From positions 1,255,303 through 1,319,302 of the forward strand of contig NZ_OY761553.1 in the NCBI RefSeq assembly GCF_963664735.1: a DNA stretch of 64,000 nt. Reading direction: 5' to 3'. Source of the stretch: an uncultured Cohaesibacter sp. (lineage in GTDB: Bacteria; Pseudomonadota; Alphaproteobacteria; Rhizobiales; Cohaesibacteraceae). The translations under genes and the position numbers were made by a program. This document shows, piece by piece, positions 54,967 through 63,772 of this stretch. The notes under the pieces are model-generated. The model saw only the letters and a list, made by a program, of their open reading frames with translations, was not told the origin of the DNA and did not search any database. Each line of letters starts with the position of its first letter. The stretch's first letter is position 1.

Positions 54967-56096
54967 GGAGCGGGCTCCAGTTGGTCATAGGTAAGAATCT
55001 CGGACTGCGCAAGGAGTGTACCATCCCTCGCGATTAGGACAATATCGAGAGCAATTTCGCTTTTCCCTAAAATAATCAACGCTTGCCGTTGCGCCAAATT
55101 TGCCACGTATGTTGCGATATCAATTCGGGCTTCGGTGCAAAGCTGCAAAACAGCAAGGGCAGTGTTGGCCAGCCGTATTTCTTCAATAAGGGCTGCCTCA
55201 CCTCCGAGGATTTTCACCTGTTCGGCCATCCAGTCAAAGTCAACCTGACTCCTGCCCGAATGCAGATCCATATGTCCGGCAGCCAATTTTGTCAGCTTGG
55301 CAAAGCCGCCGCCAACAGTCACCCGCGCCACAGGATTGCGCCGTAAATATTTGAGCATGCCACCGACGAAATCGCCCATGTCCAACATGGCATATTCGGG
55401 CAGATTATAGAGCCCGCGCACGGTCTTTTCAGAAGTTGAACCAGTGCAGCCAGCAACATGTCCCTGCCCTTCGGCGCGCGCGACATCGATGCCGCGCTGG
55501 ATGGAATGAATCCACGCAGAACAGGAAAAAGGAACCACAATGCCGGTCGTCCCCAAAATCGAAATGCCACCGACGATACCGAGGCGCGGGTTCCATGTAT
55601 GCTTTGCCAGTTTTTCCCCGTTGCGCACCGAGATGGTGATATCGACATCCGGAGCAAAACCATGTTCCTTGGCCAAGTCTTCGACGACACCAATCATTAG
55701 CTGGCGAGGCACAGGATTGATTGCAGGCTCACCGACAGGAATTGGCAGACCGGGACGCGTCACGGTTCCAACTCCGGAACCAGCAAAGAAACGAACGCCA
55801 GAGCCAACTGGCCCGAACCGCACTTTCGACAGAATGAGGGCACCGTGCGTCACATCGGGATCGTCACCGGCATCCTTGATGATTCCCGCTTCGGCAAAGC
55901 CCTCTTCAAGCCGCTCACAATCGAGTGCAAATGCGGGCGTTTGACCCTTTGGAAGCGTGATGGAAACAGGGTCGGGAAAGCGCGAAGAAACCAGCGCACC
56001 AAGTGCTGCTTTTGTAGCCGCAGTGGCGCAGGCGCCAGTTGTCCAACCCCGCCGTAAATTTGCCTTTTCCGGTGCTTTTTCCGTGTAATCTGTCAT
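54963..56096 (-). CDS. cbiD: Cobalt-precorrin-5B C1-methyltransferase CbiD
   Basis: A 377-residue protein. The diagnostic N-terminus RRGWTTGACATAATKAAL is present, and GSGVGTVTRPGLPIPVGEPA, VTGG-like GIVGGISILGTTGIV and VTVGGGFAKLTKLAAG follow. CbiD adds the C1 methyl group in the anaerobic pathway, where it does the job of CobF in the aerobic route. It starts opposite cobA, leaving about 65 bases between the two divergent starts. Confidence 0.95.
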   Translation of the reverse strand: MTDYTEKAPEKANLRRGWTTGACATAATKAALGALVSSRFPDPVSITLPKGQTPAFALDCERLEEGFAEAGIIKDAGDDPDVTHGALILSKVRFGPVGSGVRFFAGSGVGTVTRPGLPIPVGEPAINPVPRQLMIGVVEDLAKEHGFAPDVDITISVRNGEKLAKHTWNPRLGIVGGISILGTTGIVVPFSCSAWIHSIQRGIDVARAEGQGHVAGCTGSTSEKTVRGLYNLPEYAMLDMGDFVGGMLKYLRRNPVARVTVGGGFAKLTKLAAGHMDLHSGRSQVDFDWMAEQVKILGGEAALIEEIRLANTALAVLQLCTEARIDIATYVANLAQRQALIILGKSEIALDIVLIARDGTLLAQSEILTYDQLEPAP

Positions 56097-56161
56097 GGAC
56101 TTAGGTATATAGTGGAGCCAATCAGGACGCCATATCTAAAAGAGCCAGAGACAAAAAATAT

Positions 56162-57019
56162 ATGTTGAATTCCCCTGCCCAAGATAACTATAGCCAAATA
56201 CTGTTTGATGGTCTTCCGGAGTTTAAACCTGGATGGGTTTGGCTCGTTGGTGGCGGGCCAGGCGACCGGGGACTTTTGACACTTCACGCGGTCAATGCTT
56301 TGCGTCAAGCCGATGCGATTATCTATGACGCATTGGTCGACAAAGCCCTCCTCTCTTTCGCTCGTCCAGACATTCTCGTCGAGTTTGCTGGCAAGCGTGG
56401 TGGAAGGCCCTCTTCGAAGCAAAAAGATATCAATCTGCGCCTCATAGAGCTGGCGCAAGAAGGCAAGCGGGTGTTGCGCTTCAAGGGTGGTGACCCGTTC
56501 ATATTCGGTCGTGGTGGCGAAGAAGCCTTGCAGCTTGTTGAAGCCGGTGTTCCCTTCAGGGTCGTTCCGGGCATTACGGCGGGCATCGGAGGCCTCTGCT
56601 ATGCAGGTATTCCTGCCACCCACAGAGATATCAACCAGTCGGTTACGTTCCTCACCGGTCATGATCACACCGGAGAAATGCCAACCGCCCTTAACTGGGA
56701 CGGGATCGCCAAGGGGTCTCAGGTGATTGTCATGTATATGGCGATGAAGCATCTTCACGGTATTACGCAAAAGCTTATGGATGCAGGCCGAGATCCCGAA
56801 GAAGGGGCAGCCGTCATATGCAATGCCTCCACCCCCAGACAGGAAGTCTTGACGTCGACCTTGGCCCATATCGCAGACGACGCACACAATTCCAATATGG
56901 AACCTCCGGCAGTTGTCGTCATTGGCAATGTGGTCAAGTTGCGCGAGGGGCTCGATTGGCTTGGCTTTGTCAAAGAAGGCAAATCTCTCATAGCAGATCC
57001 TCTTGGTCTCAAGTCCTGA
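56162..57019 (+). CDS. cobA: Uroporphyrinogen-III C-methyltransferase
   Basis: A 285-residue SAM-dependent enzyme that dimethylates uroporphyrinogen III to precorrin-2, the entry to corrins and siroheme. Signature motifs are VWLVGGGPGDRGLLTLHAV, the KRVLRFKGGDPFIFGRGGEE loop and VVPGITAGIGG. It is a single-domain CobA, not fused to CysG oxidase/chelatase. It is divergent from cbiD and followed by cobB after 17 bases. Confidence 0.96.
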   Translation: MLNSPAQDNYSQILFDGLPEFKPGWVWLVGGGPGDRGLLTLHAVNALRQADAIIYDALVDKALLSFARPDILVEFAGKRGGRPSSKQKDINLRLIELAQEGKRVLRFKGGDPFIFGRGGEEALQLVEAGVPFRVVPGITAGIGGLCYAGIPATHRDINQSVTFLTGHDHTGEMPTALNWDGIAKGSQVIVMYMAMKHLHGITQKLMDAGRDPEEGAAVICNASTPRQEVLTSTLAHIADDAHNSNMEPPAVVVIGNVVKLREGLDWLGFVKEGKSLIADPLGLKS

Positions 57020-57036
57020 GCAGATTGGCCGGTTTC

Positions 57037-58380
57037 ATGAATGAGCCCTTGCAAAATTCCCTTGGCTTGATCTTGGCAGCAAGCAGTTCCAATGCGGGCA
57101 AGACAACGCTCTCCCTTGGCTTGCAACGACTTTTCCTTCGCAAAGGGATAACGGTTGCTCCGGCCAAATGCGGCCCGGACTATATTGACCCGGCTTTTCA
57201 CGCCGTCGCCTCAGGCCATGCTTCCATCAATCTTGACCCTTGGGCAATGTCTGCGCCAGATCTCAGGGCAAGAGCCAGACAGCAAAGTGCGCTTGGCAAT
57301 CTCTTGTTTGTTGAAGGAGTCATGGGACTGTTTGATGGCGCGGCCAATGGGCAGGGATCAACGGCGACGCTCGCGCACGCATTGGGACTTCCTGTCATCC
57401 TTGTGCTCGATGTCAAAGGGCAGGCGCAAACCGCGGCAGCGATCGCCAAAGGCATTTGCGATTTCGACCCGAACGTTACAATTGGCGGAATCCTGCTTAA
57501 TCGTGTCGGTTCATTTGCGCATGAGCATCTGTTACGCGAAGCCTTTGCTCCCCTTGATCTTCCCATCGTTGGAGCGGTTCGAGGATCAGACAGCCTGCGT
57601 CTTCCATCCCGCCATCTGGGGCTTGTGCAAGCGGGAGAACACAATGCACTTGATGGCATGATCAACACAATTGCCGACCATATGGCAGACAATGTTGATC
57701 TTGACCTTATCCTGAAGATCGCGAAGAAGACTGAATGTCAACCTGATGTTTCATCTCCGGCCTCATGTTCTCAGAACAAGTTGCCACCGCTTGGACAACG
57801 CATCGCCATTGCGCGAGATGAAGCTTTCAGCTTTATCTACCCTCATCTCCTTAATGATTGGAAAGAACAAGGGGCTGAGCTTTCCTTCTTCTCCCCACTT
57901 GCAAATGAAGCGCCCTCTTCTGATGCCGATGCAATCTATCTCCCGGGTGGCTATCCGGAGCTGCATCTTGAAAAGCTTTCTTCAGCGCTCACTTTCAAAC
58001 AAGCAATGCATGATGCGTCCAAGCGCGGTATCCTGATTTTCGGTGAGTGCGGCGGCTATATGACCCTTGGCCGGTCCATTATCTCGGCGGGTGGCATTGA
58101 GGCGCCTATGCTGGGCCTCTTGCCGATCACCACCAGTTTTGCCGAAACCAAGCTTTCTCTTGGCTATCGCAAATTGTCTCACAGCTCTGCGCTGCCTTGG
58201 CCGGAAACCTTGGCCGCACATGAATTCCACTACGCGACGATAAAAGAGATGGGAGAGACCGAACTACTCTTTTCAGCAAAAACGGCGGCAGATCGAGACT
58301 TGCCATCAATGGGACAACGGGTCGGTTCCGTTCACGGCTCCTTTGCCCATATCATCGCCCCATTGAACAATAAGCAGTGA
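57037..58380 (+). CDS. cobB: Cobyrinate a,c-diamide synthase
   Basis: A 447-residue ATP-dependent glutamine amidotransferase acting on side chains a and c. The P-loop ASSSNAGKTTLSLGLQRL is followed by AKCGPDYIDPAFHAVAS, and the GATase domain carries the nucleophile IFGECGGYMTLG and ends GSVHGSFAHI. The ATG at 57037 gives the conserved start; the open frame upstream to 56818 lies inside cobA. Homologous to CbiA in the anaerobic pathway, so the name does not decide the route. Confidence 0.94.
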   Translation: MNEPLQNSLGLILAASSSNAGKTTLSLGLQRLFLRKGITVAPAKCGPDYIDPAFHAVASGHASINLDPWAMSAPDLRARARQQSALGNLLFVEGVMGLFDGAANGQGSTATLAHALGLPVILVLDVKGQAQTAAAIAKGICDFDPNVTIGGILLNRVGSFAHEHLLREAFAPLDLPIVGAVRGSDSLRLPSRHLGLVQAGEHNALDGMINTIADHMADNVDLDLILKIAKKTECQPDVSSPASCSQNKLPPLGQRIAIARDEAFSFIYPHLLNDWKEQGAELSFFSPLANEAPSSDADAIYLPGGYPELHLEKLSSALTFKQAMHDASKRGILIFGECGGYMTLGRSIISAGGIEAPMLGLLPITTSFAETKLSLGYRKLSHSSALPWPETLAAHEFHYATIKEMGETELLFSAKTAADRDLPSMGQRVGSVHGSFAHIIAPLNNKQ

Positions 58381-58412
58381 AAAGAGAGGCTCAAAGCCTC
58401 TCAGTCTTTCTT
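58381..58412. terminator. Hairpin between convergent cobB and cobM
   Basis: GAGAGGCT and AGCCTCTC form an eight-pair stem with a CAA loop, followed by AGTCTTTCTT. It overlaps the cobM stop codon. Confidence 0.7.
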
Positions 58413-59177
58413 GTTTGCCTTCTTGGGCAAGCGCAGAATATGTTCGAACTCTGCGTCATAGAGTTTGGATTCTTCAAAATCCTGAGCTCCCAAGGCAGGG
58501 CCGACAAGAATGAGCGCCGTGCGGGTCAGCTTGGACTCGCGGATTTTTGCCTTGAGCGTTCCCAATGTGGCGCGAATGAACATCTGGTCTGGCCAGCCAA
58601 CTCTATAAGCGATGATCGCAGGACAATCCTCGCCATAATGAGGTGTCAGTTCCCGCTCAATGTGAGTTGCATTGCGTACGGACAAATGGATTGCCATGGT
58701 TGCACCTGATTGACCGAGAATATCAAGGCTCTCCCGTTCCGGCATGGAAGAGGATTTCATTGCCGTGCGCGTCAAGATAATCGACTGGGCGATACCGGGG
58801 ATGGTCAGCTCTGTTCCCAATGCTGCAGCAGCGGCAGCGAAGGCTGGCACGCCGGGCACCACTTCATAAGGGATTTCAAGCGCGTTCAATCTGCGCATCT
58901 GCTCGGCAATTGCACCATAGATTGAAGGGTCACCCGAATGCACACGGGCAACATCTTTGCCCTCTGCATGCGAAAGCGTGATGTCTTCAATGATTTCATC
59001 AAGGTTCATAGCCGCCGTGTCTTTAACGAGAGCCCCTTCCGGCGCTTCGGCTACGGTTGCTTCAGGCACCAATGAACCGGCATATAGGCACACAGGGCAC
59101 CGCTGGATCAGCCTTAGGCCACGCACTGTTATCAGATCCGGGGCGCCGGGGCCTGCACCAATAAAATAGACAGTCAT
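58401..59177 (-). CDS. cobM: Precorrin-4/cobalt-precorrin-4 C11-methyltransferase
   Basis: A 258-residue SAM-dependent methyltransferase. The N-terminus VYFIGAGPGAPDLITVRGLR and VARVHSGDPSIYGAIAEQMR match the CobM/CbiF group. It methylates C11 of the corrin precursor. Its start overlaps the end of the cbiG-cobJ gene by four bases (ATGA). Confidence 0.93.
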   Translation of the reverse strand: MTVYFIGAGPGAPDLITVRGLRLIQRCPVCLYAGSLVPEATVAEAPEGALVKDTAAMNLDEIIEDITLSHAEGKDVARVHSGDPSIYGAIAEQMRRLNALEIPYEVVPGVPAFAAAAAALGTELTIPGIAQSIILTRTAMKSSSMPERESLDILGQSGATMAIHLSVRNATHIERELTPHYGEDCPAIIAYRVGWPDQMFIRATLGTLKAKIRESKLTRTALILVGPALGAQDFEESKLYDAEFEHILRLPKKANKKD

Positions 59178-61036
59178 TCCCTGTTTTCTCCATCAATTCT
59201 TTTTGCATATCCGCGTGGTGTATAGGCCATCCAGCCATCATCACCGCAGGAGCGATCACCGGAACGCCAAGCTCTGGACTGGGATGAACCGACCAGAACT
59301 ACGGTCAACATATCAACTTCTTCTATGTCGAGAGTGGCGAGCGTGCGCATTTTGAGCTCTTCATCGGGACGTCCGAGATTTGAGGCCAGCAACACCGGCG
59401 TTTCTGCTGGCCGCTTGGTCAGCAAAATTTCTTTCGCTCTTAAAAGCTGCGTTCTGCGCTTCTTGGAAACGGGATTATAGAAGGCAATAACGAAATCCCC
59501 TTCTGCCGCGGCCTTGACGCGCTGCTCGATGGTTTCCCATGGTGTCAACAGATCGGAAAGAGAGATCGTGCAGAAATCATGGCCAAGTAAAGCACCAAAG
59601 CGCGCAGATGCGGCCTGCAATGCAGAAATCCCGGGCACATGCGTAAGCGCTACACGCTTTGCGTCGTCCGAAACGCCACCATTTTCCGCGTCCCGATCCA
59701 ACAGCTCCATGACCAAAGCCCCCATGGCATAGATACCACCATCCCCGGAGCAGATGAGCGCGACATCGTAGCCCTTGCCAGCCTCTTCCAAAGCATAGCG
59801 GCAGCGATCTTTTTCACTGCCCATCGGGAAATCGCATCGGCGTTCATCGTCGGCCATAGGGCCGAGCAGGTCGAGATAGAATTTATAACCGACAAGCTTT
59901 TCTGCACCGGCGATCAGGTTGGTAGCCTGCGGCGTGCGCCAATTAGGAGTGCCGGGACCAATACCGATGACCGCAAGAGACCCACGCTTCTTGCCGGGAA
60001 ACTCGTTGGTAAACGGCTCGTTGGCCAACCCGATTGCACAGGTGACCCGTTGAGATTTCTGCTTTGCAACCAGCAGAGAGCCCTCAGGTCCAACAGCTGC
60101 GAGGGCAGCCCCTTCAGCCACACCATGACAACCAACCTCGGCGAAAACCACGTCCGATGGCGTTTCCAAGTCTTCCTTTTCGGCTTCAAGTTCGGATGCC
60201 GAGAAAAAGCGAACCGGCACACCAAAATACTCGGCAGCTTGATGAATGCCATCTTCATCCATTTTCACATCGATAGATGCCAACATACCAACAGCTTCTG
60301 CAGCTAGGCTGTTATCCTCCAGAACCTTTTCGATATGCGCAATCAAATCCGCAGCAGCGACACCCCGCTCACAGCCAACGCCGATGGCCAGCTTTTGCGG
60401 ACAATAGGTCAAGCCTGTTTGCGATGCTGCTTCAGGCACTGGCGAAAAGCTGACATCAAGGCTGATTGCAGCATTGTCCGAACGTGCCAGTTCGCTATTG
60501 TCCAGCCATTCCAACTCGGCAGCAACAGATACGGCTTCGCCATCGACGATACGCGCCATTACGGGTGCGGCCATCTTTGGGTAAAGAAGCTTCCAGCCTT
60601 TGGGCGGATTGTCCAATGCAACCCGATAGCGGCAGTCGCCAGCCGTGGTCACCGCGGCATGAGCCTTCAGGGCATCAGCCAGCAAATGCGCCATATCGTT
60701 TGCTCCGTGGTGCCCACCAAGCAGAGGGACCACCGACGAACCATCACGCGCGACTGCAAGAACTGGCGGTTCGTCAAACTTGCTATCGAGCAGTGGCGCA
60801 AGAGCACGAATAACGATGCCGCTGGCATAAAGTGCGATGATGGCACGCCCTTCGCAGAACAATCCCTTAAGATGGCTTAGACTGTCGACAAAGGATACAT
60901 CAAATCCATCAATGCCGCCTTTGCCGTGCAGCTCGACCGGATGGCCAGCACTCTTGAGCGCGGTCTTGATTGACAAAGCGAGATCGCTAGCCGCTGCGCT
61001 TGGGCAGACAATAGCAACGGGGATCAGTTTTTCCAT
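59174..61036 (-). CDS. CbiG-CobJ fusion: cobalt-precorrin-5A hydrolase / precorrin-3B C17-methyltransferase
   Basis: A 620-residue two-enzyme protein. The N-terminal about 340 residues are CbiG: an N-terminal domain (GIVIRALAPLLDSKFDEPPV, LGGHHGANDMAHLLADALKA), a central part and a C-terminal domain (LAIGVGCERGVAAADLIAHI). The remainder is CobJ/CbiH: LAVIGIGPGTPNWRTPQATN, VALICSGDGGIYAMGALVME and FVIAFYNPVSKKRRTQLLRA. It combines ring contraction chemistry at C17 with opening of the lactone and release of the two-carbon unit. Such fusions are known. Its start overlaps the cobI stop by 13 bases. Confidence 0.92.
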   Translation of the reverse strand: MEKLIPVAIVCPSAAASDLALSIKTALKSAGHPVELHGKGGIDGFDVSFVDSLSHLKGLFCEGRAIIALYASGIVIRALAPLLDSKFDEPPVLAVARDGSSVVPLLGGHHGANDMAHLLADALKAHAAVTTAGDCRYRVALDNPPKGWKLLYPKMAAPVMARIVDGEAVSVAAELEWLDNSELARSDNAAISLDVSFSPVPEAASQTGLTYCPQKLAIGVGCERGVAAADLIAHIEKVLEDNSLAAEAVGMLASIDVKMDEDGIHQAAEYFGVPVRFFSASELEAEKEDLETPSDVVFAEVGCHGVAEGAALAAVGPEGSLLVAKQKSQRVTCAIGLANEPFTNEFPGKKRGSLAVIGIGPGTPNWRTPQATNLIAGAEKLVGYKFYLDLLGPMADDERRCDFPMGSEKDRCRYALEEAGKGYDVALICSGDGGIYAMGALVMELLDRDAENGGVSDDAKRVALTHVPGISALQAASARFGALLGHDFCTISLSDLLTPWETIEQRVKAAAEGDFVIAFYNPVSKKRRTQLLRAKEILLTKRPAETPVLLASNLGRPDEELKMRTLATLDIEEVDMLTVVLVGSSQSRAWRSGDRSCGDDGWMAYTPRGYAKRIDGENRE

Positions 61037-61743
61037 GCTTCGTCTCCGTCATAGATAAGGATCATAGAGAAGTAGGGCGCGGACGCCTCTTTCAGGTCGG
61101 CGAGCGGGACCGCCTTTTCATTTTCAAGCGTTGCCCGCTCAACATAACCGGCACGCCCCATGAGCCCCAGTTTTTCAACAAGTGCACGAATGCGCGGCAG
61201 ATGACGACCAACCTTCATGATGGCGAATGAACCACCAAGAGCCAGCCGCGCTTCCAGCTCTTCGTCGCTCATCGGGCCTGCAAGCACAGTCAGAACATCA
61301 TTGCGACTGACAAGCGGTTGTTTCAGACGACAGGCGCAGGCAACAATCGACGTAACGCCGGGGATGATCTCTGTAGAAAAGTCCGCAGCCAACCGATCAT
61401 ACAGATACATGAAAGTGCCATAGAAGAATGGGTCTCCTTCGCACAGAAAGACCACATCGTTGCCAGCTTCCAACTCGGCGCGGACATCGACAGCACCAAC
61501 GTCATAGGCATCTTGAGCAGCCTTGCGTTCTGGACGCATGGGAATTGCAATAGAGATCTCTCTGGTACCCGATGTTATATGCGCTTTGGCAATGTCGCGA
61601 GCAAAGCTGTCGCCACCTTCAGGAGCCGGATAGGCAACAACAACAGCCTCGCGAATGAGCCGCGCAGCTTTGAGTGTAATCAGTTCCGGATCCCCCGGCC
61701 CTACGCCAACTCCGTAAAGAGTTCCTTTTGGGTTATTTATCAT
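61024..61743 (-). CDS. cobI: Precorrin-2/cobalt-precorrin-2 C20-methyltransferase
   Basis: A 239-residue SAM-dependent methyltransferase acting at C20. LYGVGVGPGDPELITLKAAR near the N-terminus and DVVFLCEGDPFFYGTFMYLY are typical, with EIIPGVTSIVACACRLKQPL. The ATG at 61743 gives the conserved start MINNPKGTLYGVGVG; the frame is open further upstream, inside cobL. The start overlaps the cobL stop by one base. Confidence 0.94.
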   Translation of the reverse strand: MINNPKGTLYGVGVGPGDPELITLKAARLIREAVVVAYPAPEGGDSFARDIAKAHITSGTREISIAIPMRPERKAAQDAYDVGAVDVRAELEAGNDVVFLCEGDPFFYGTFMYLYDRLAADFSTEIIPGVTSIVACACRLKQPLVSRNDVLTVLAGPMSDEELEARLALGGSFAIMKVGRHLPRIRALVEKLGLMGRAGYVERATLENEKAVPLADLKEASAPYFSMILIYDGDEAWKN

Positions 61744-62999
61744 TATTCTGGTTTCTCGTTTTGGTCTCTGAGGCTTTTTATGAAAGCCCACTGTGTAACG
61801 GGCATGGAAGGTTTCCAGCCGAAATAGGGTCCAACCGGTGTCGCTTTGGAAATGGCCAGTCTGGTTAGCTCTCCGCCCTTCTTCTCGAATTGTTCGATGA
61901 GCAATCGCTCCGAGCCCAGGGTGACCGCATGGGCAACCAGACGTCCTCCGGGTTTGAGGGCTGCAAGGCAATAGTCGACAACCTCTTCGGACAGTCCACC
62001 ACCGATAAAGACAGCGTCGGGAGCGTCCTGCCCCTGAAGGCCATCGGGAGCGATGTCCTCGATGATTTTCAGCGAAGGGACACCGAGACAGCTGGCGTTG
62101 TGGCTTGCCAAAAGGCGCCGTTTTTCCAGCGGTTCAAGGCCTATGGCACGACAAGAGCGATGGCTTCTGAGCCATTCAATGGCAACCGAGCCACAGCCAG
62201 TGCCGATGTCCCAGAGCAAGGCTCTAGGGTGTGGCATCAATTTGGCCAAGGCGCTGGCTCGGATATCCCGTTTTGTCATCTTGCCATCATGCTCGAAGGC
62301 TTCATCAGGCAGACCGGCACTTATCGGCAACCAGTGCGTCAGTTGCTCGGGCAGCGCGATCGCCAGCACATTAAGATCGGCGAAGGACTGTCCACTCATA
62401 AGGAGTGCCTTGGCTTCCGTTTTGTAGATTTGCTCGGCATCACCGCCCAGATGCTCAAGAATGGTCAGCTGAGCGTCATCGATGCCACGCGCACAGAGTT
62501 GCTCGGCAACCTCTCTGGGAGAAGTTCCATCACGGCTGAGAACCAGCAGACGCGCACCCGGCATGTAATGCGGCAATAGAGTTTCGATGCTTCGGCCATG
62601 AATTGTAAGCTTGGCGGTTTTGTCAAGCGCCCAACCAAGACGGCTGGCGGCAATGCTGAAACTTCCGGGGAATGGCAAAACGCGCATGTCATCTGAGCTG
62701 AAGTGGCGCGATAGCGTTCCCCCAATGCCGAAATACATCGGGTCACCACTGGCGAGCACGACAACCGGCGAGCCTCTCAATGCCTCCAGTTCGTCAAAGC
62801 AATGCGAAAAAGGGGCTGGCCAACCGCGCTTCTCTGCATCTATTGCCATCTCATCAGGCATCATAGCCAGATGTCTTTCGCCGCCATAGATAACTTTCGC
62901 CTCAGCGATCAGCGACCAGGCAAGATCGCCCAGACCGTCAAGCCCGTCTTCTCCGATGCCGATCACACTCAACCATGGAGACAATTGCTGTTGGTTCAT
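61743..62999 (-). CDS. cobL: Precorrin-6Y C5,15-methyltransferase (decarboxylating), CbiE-CbiT fusion
   Basis: A 418-residue two-domain enzyme. The N-terminal half (CbiE) starts LSVIGIGEDGLDGLGDLAWS and contains VVLASGDPMYFGIGGTLSRH. The C-terminal half (CbiT) has the SAM loop LWDIGTGCGSVAIEWLRSHR. It methylates C5 and C15 and decarboxylates the C12 acetate. Fused CobL is the form usual in the aerobic pathway, though fusions occur in both. It is 12 bases after cobH. Confidence 0.94.
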   Translation of the reverse strand: MNQQQLSPWLSVIGIGEDGLDGLGDLAWSLIAEAKVIYGGERHLAMMPDEMAIDAEKRGWPAPFSHCFDELEALRGSPVVVLASGDPMYFGIGGTLSRHFSSDDMRVLPFPGSFSIAASRLGWALDKTAKLTIHGRSIETLLPHYMPGARLLVLSRDGTSPREVAEQLCARGIDDAQLTILEHLGGDAEQIYKTEAKALLMSGQSFADLNVLAIALPEQLTHWLPISAGLPDEAFEHDGKMTKRDIRASALAKLMPHPRALLWDIGTGCGSVAIEWLRSHRSCRAIGLEPLEKRRLLASHNASCLGVPSLKIIEDIAPDGLQGQDAPDAVFIGGGLSEEVVDYCLAALKPGGRLVAHAVTLGSERLLIEQFEKKGGELTRLAISKATPVGPYFGWKPSMPVTQWAFIKSLRDQNEKPE

Positions 63000-63011
63000 C
63001 TCTCTGGCCTC

Positions 63012-63692
63012 CTACATCGGTTTGTCGCTCTGACCGAGCGCAGCTATCGCCAGAGCGTTGACTGCGGCACTCGCCATGGGCGTTCCGCCACGTCTGCCCA
63101 GCATGGCGATATAGTCAAGCTCCAGCTCTGCGGCTTCATCGACCAGCGTTTGCTTGGATTCGGCAGCGCCAACAAAACCGACAGGAAAGCCAAGAACGAG
63201 AGCAGGCTTGCCCGCCCCTTCCCTCACCATTTCCAGCAAACGATACAAAGCCGTTGGCGCATTGCCGATGGCGACAATGGAGCCCTCAAGATGTGGGCGC
63301 CAAAGCTCCATGGCAGCGGCTGTTCGCGTGGTGTTGAGCTTTTGGGCAATGTCCGAGACTTCCGGACTATTCAGCGTCACCAAGATGCGGTTATGGGCAA
63401 GAGCGGCACCCGGCGCAAAGAAACGGGGCGAAATGCCGCCAGCAACCATTTGCGTATCCACCAGAATTGTGGTGCCTGATTGAAGGGCCTCGACGCCCTT
63501 GTCTGCCGCATTTGGCGAAAAGCGCAGATCGGAGACCAGATCGGTCATTCCGACAGAGTGCATAACGCGCACGGCAACCGGCTCCAGCGAAGGAGGCAAA
63601 GTGGCCAGAGCATCAGATGCTTCTTGCCTGATAATATTGAAGGAATTGGCATAAATCGCTGCCGGATCCTTCTCATAACTATGAAGGGTCAT
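63012..63692 (-). CDS. cobH: Precorrin-8X/cobalt-precorrin-8 methylmutase
   Basis: A 226-residue enzyme that moves a methyl group from C11 to C12, giving hydrogenobyrinate or cobyrinate. The catalytic His lies in VRVMHSVGMTDLVSDLRF, and TTILVDTQMVAGGI, IGNAPTALYRLLEMV and GFPVGFVGAAESK match the family. It opens the tightly spaced cobH-L-I-(cbiG-J)-M operon on the minus strand. Confidence 0.96.
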   Translation of the reverse strand: MTLHSYEKDPAAIYANSFNIIRQEASDALATLPPSLEPVAVRVMHSVGMTDLVSDLRFSPNAADKGVEALQSGTTILVDTQMVAGGISPRFFAPGAALAHNRILVTLNSPEVSDIAQKLNTTRTAAAMELWRPHLEGSIVAIGNAPTALYRLLEMVREGAGKPALVLGFPVGFVGAAESKQTLVDEAAELELDYIAMLGRRGGTPMASAAVNALAIAALGQSDKPM

Positions 63693-63710
63693 TTCTAATC
63701 ACCAAGATCG

Positions 63711-63765
63711 GGTTGCGCCACGGTGCTGACCTTGTTGTCAGGTCATGCCAAACCGTGCCGCAACC
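63711..63765. repeat. Long imperfect inverted repeat between the His-rich gene and cobH
   Basis: Three stacked arms pair across a nine-base loop: GGTTGCG/CGCAACC, CACGGT/ACCGTG and TGACC/GGTCA. There is no T-run, so it is not a standard terminator. The gap between the two genes is only 80 bases and this fills most of it. It may be an mRNA hairpin or a palindromic repeat. Confidence 0.6.
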
Positions 63766-63772
63766 TTGAGGA

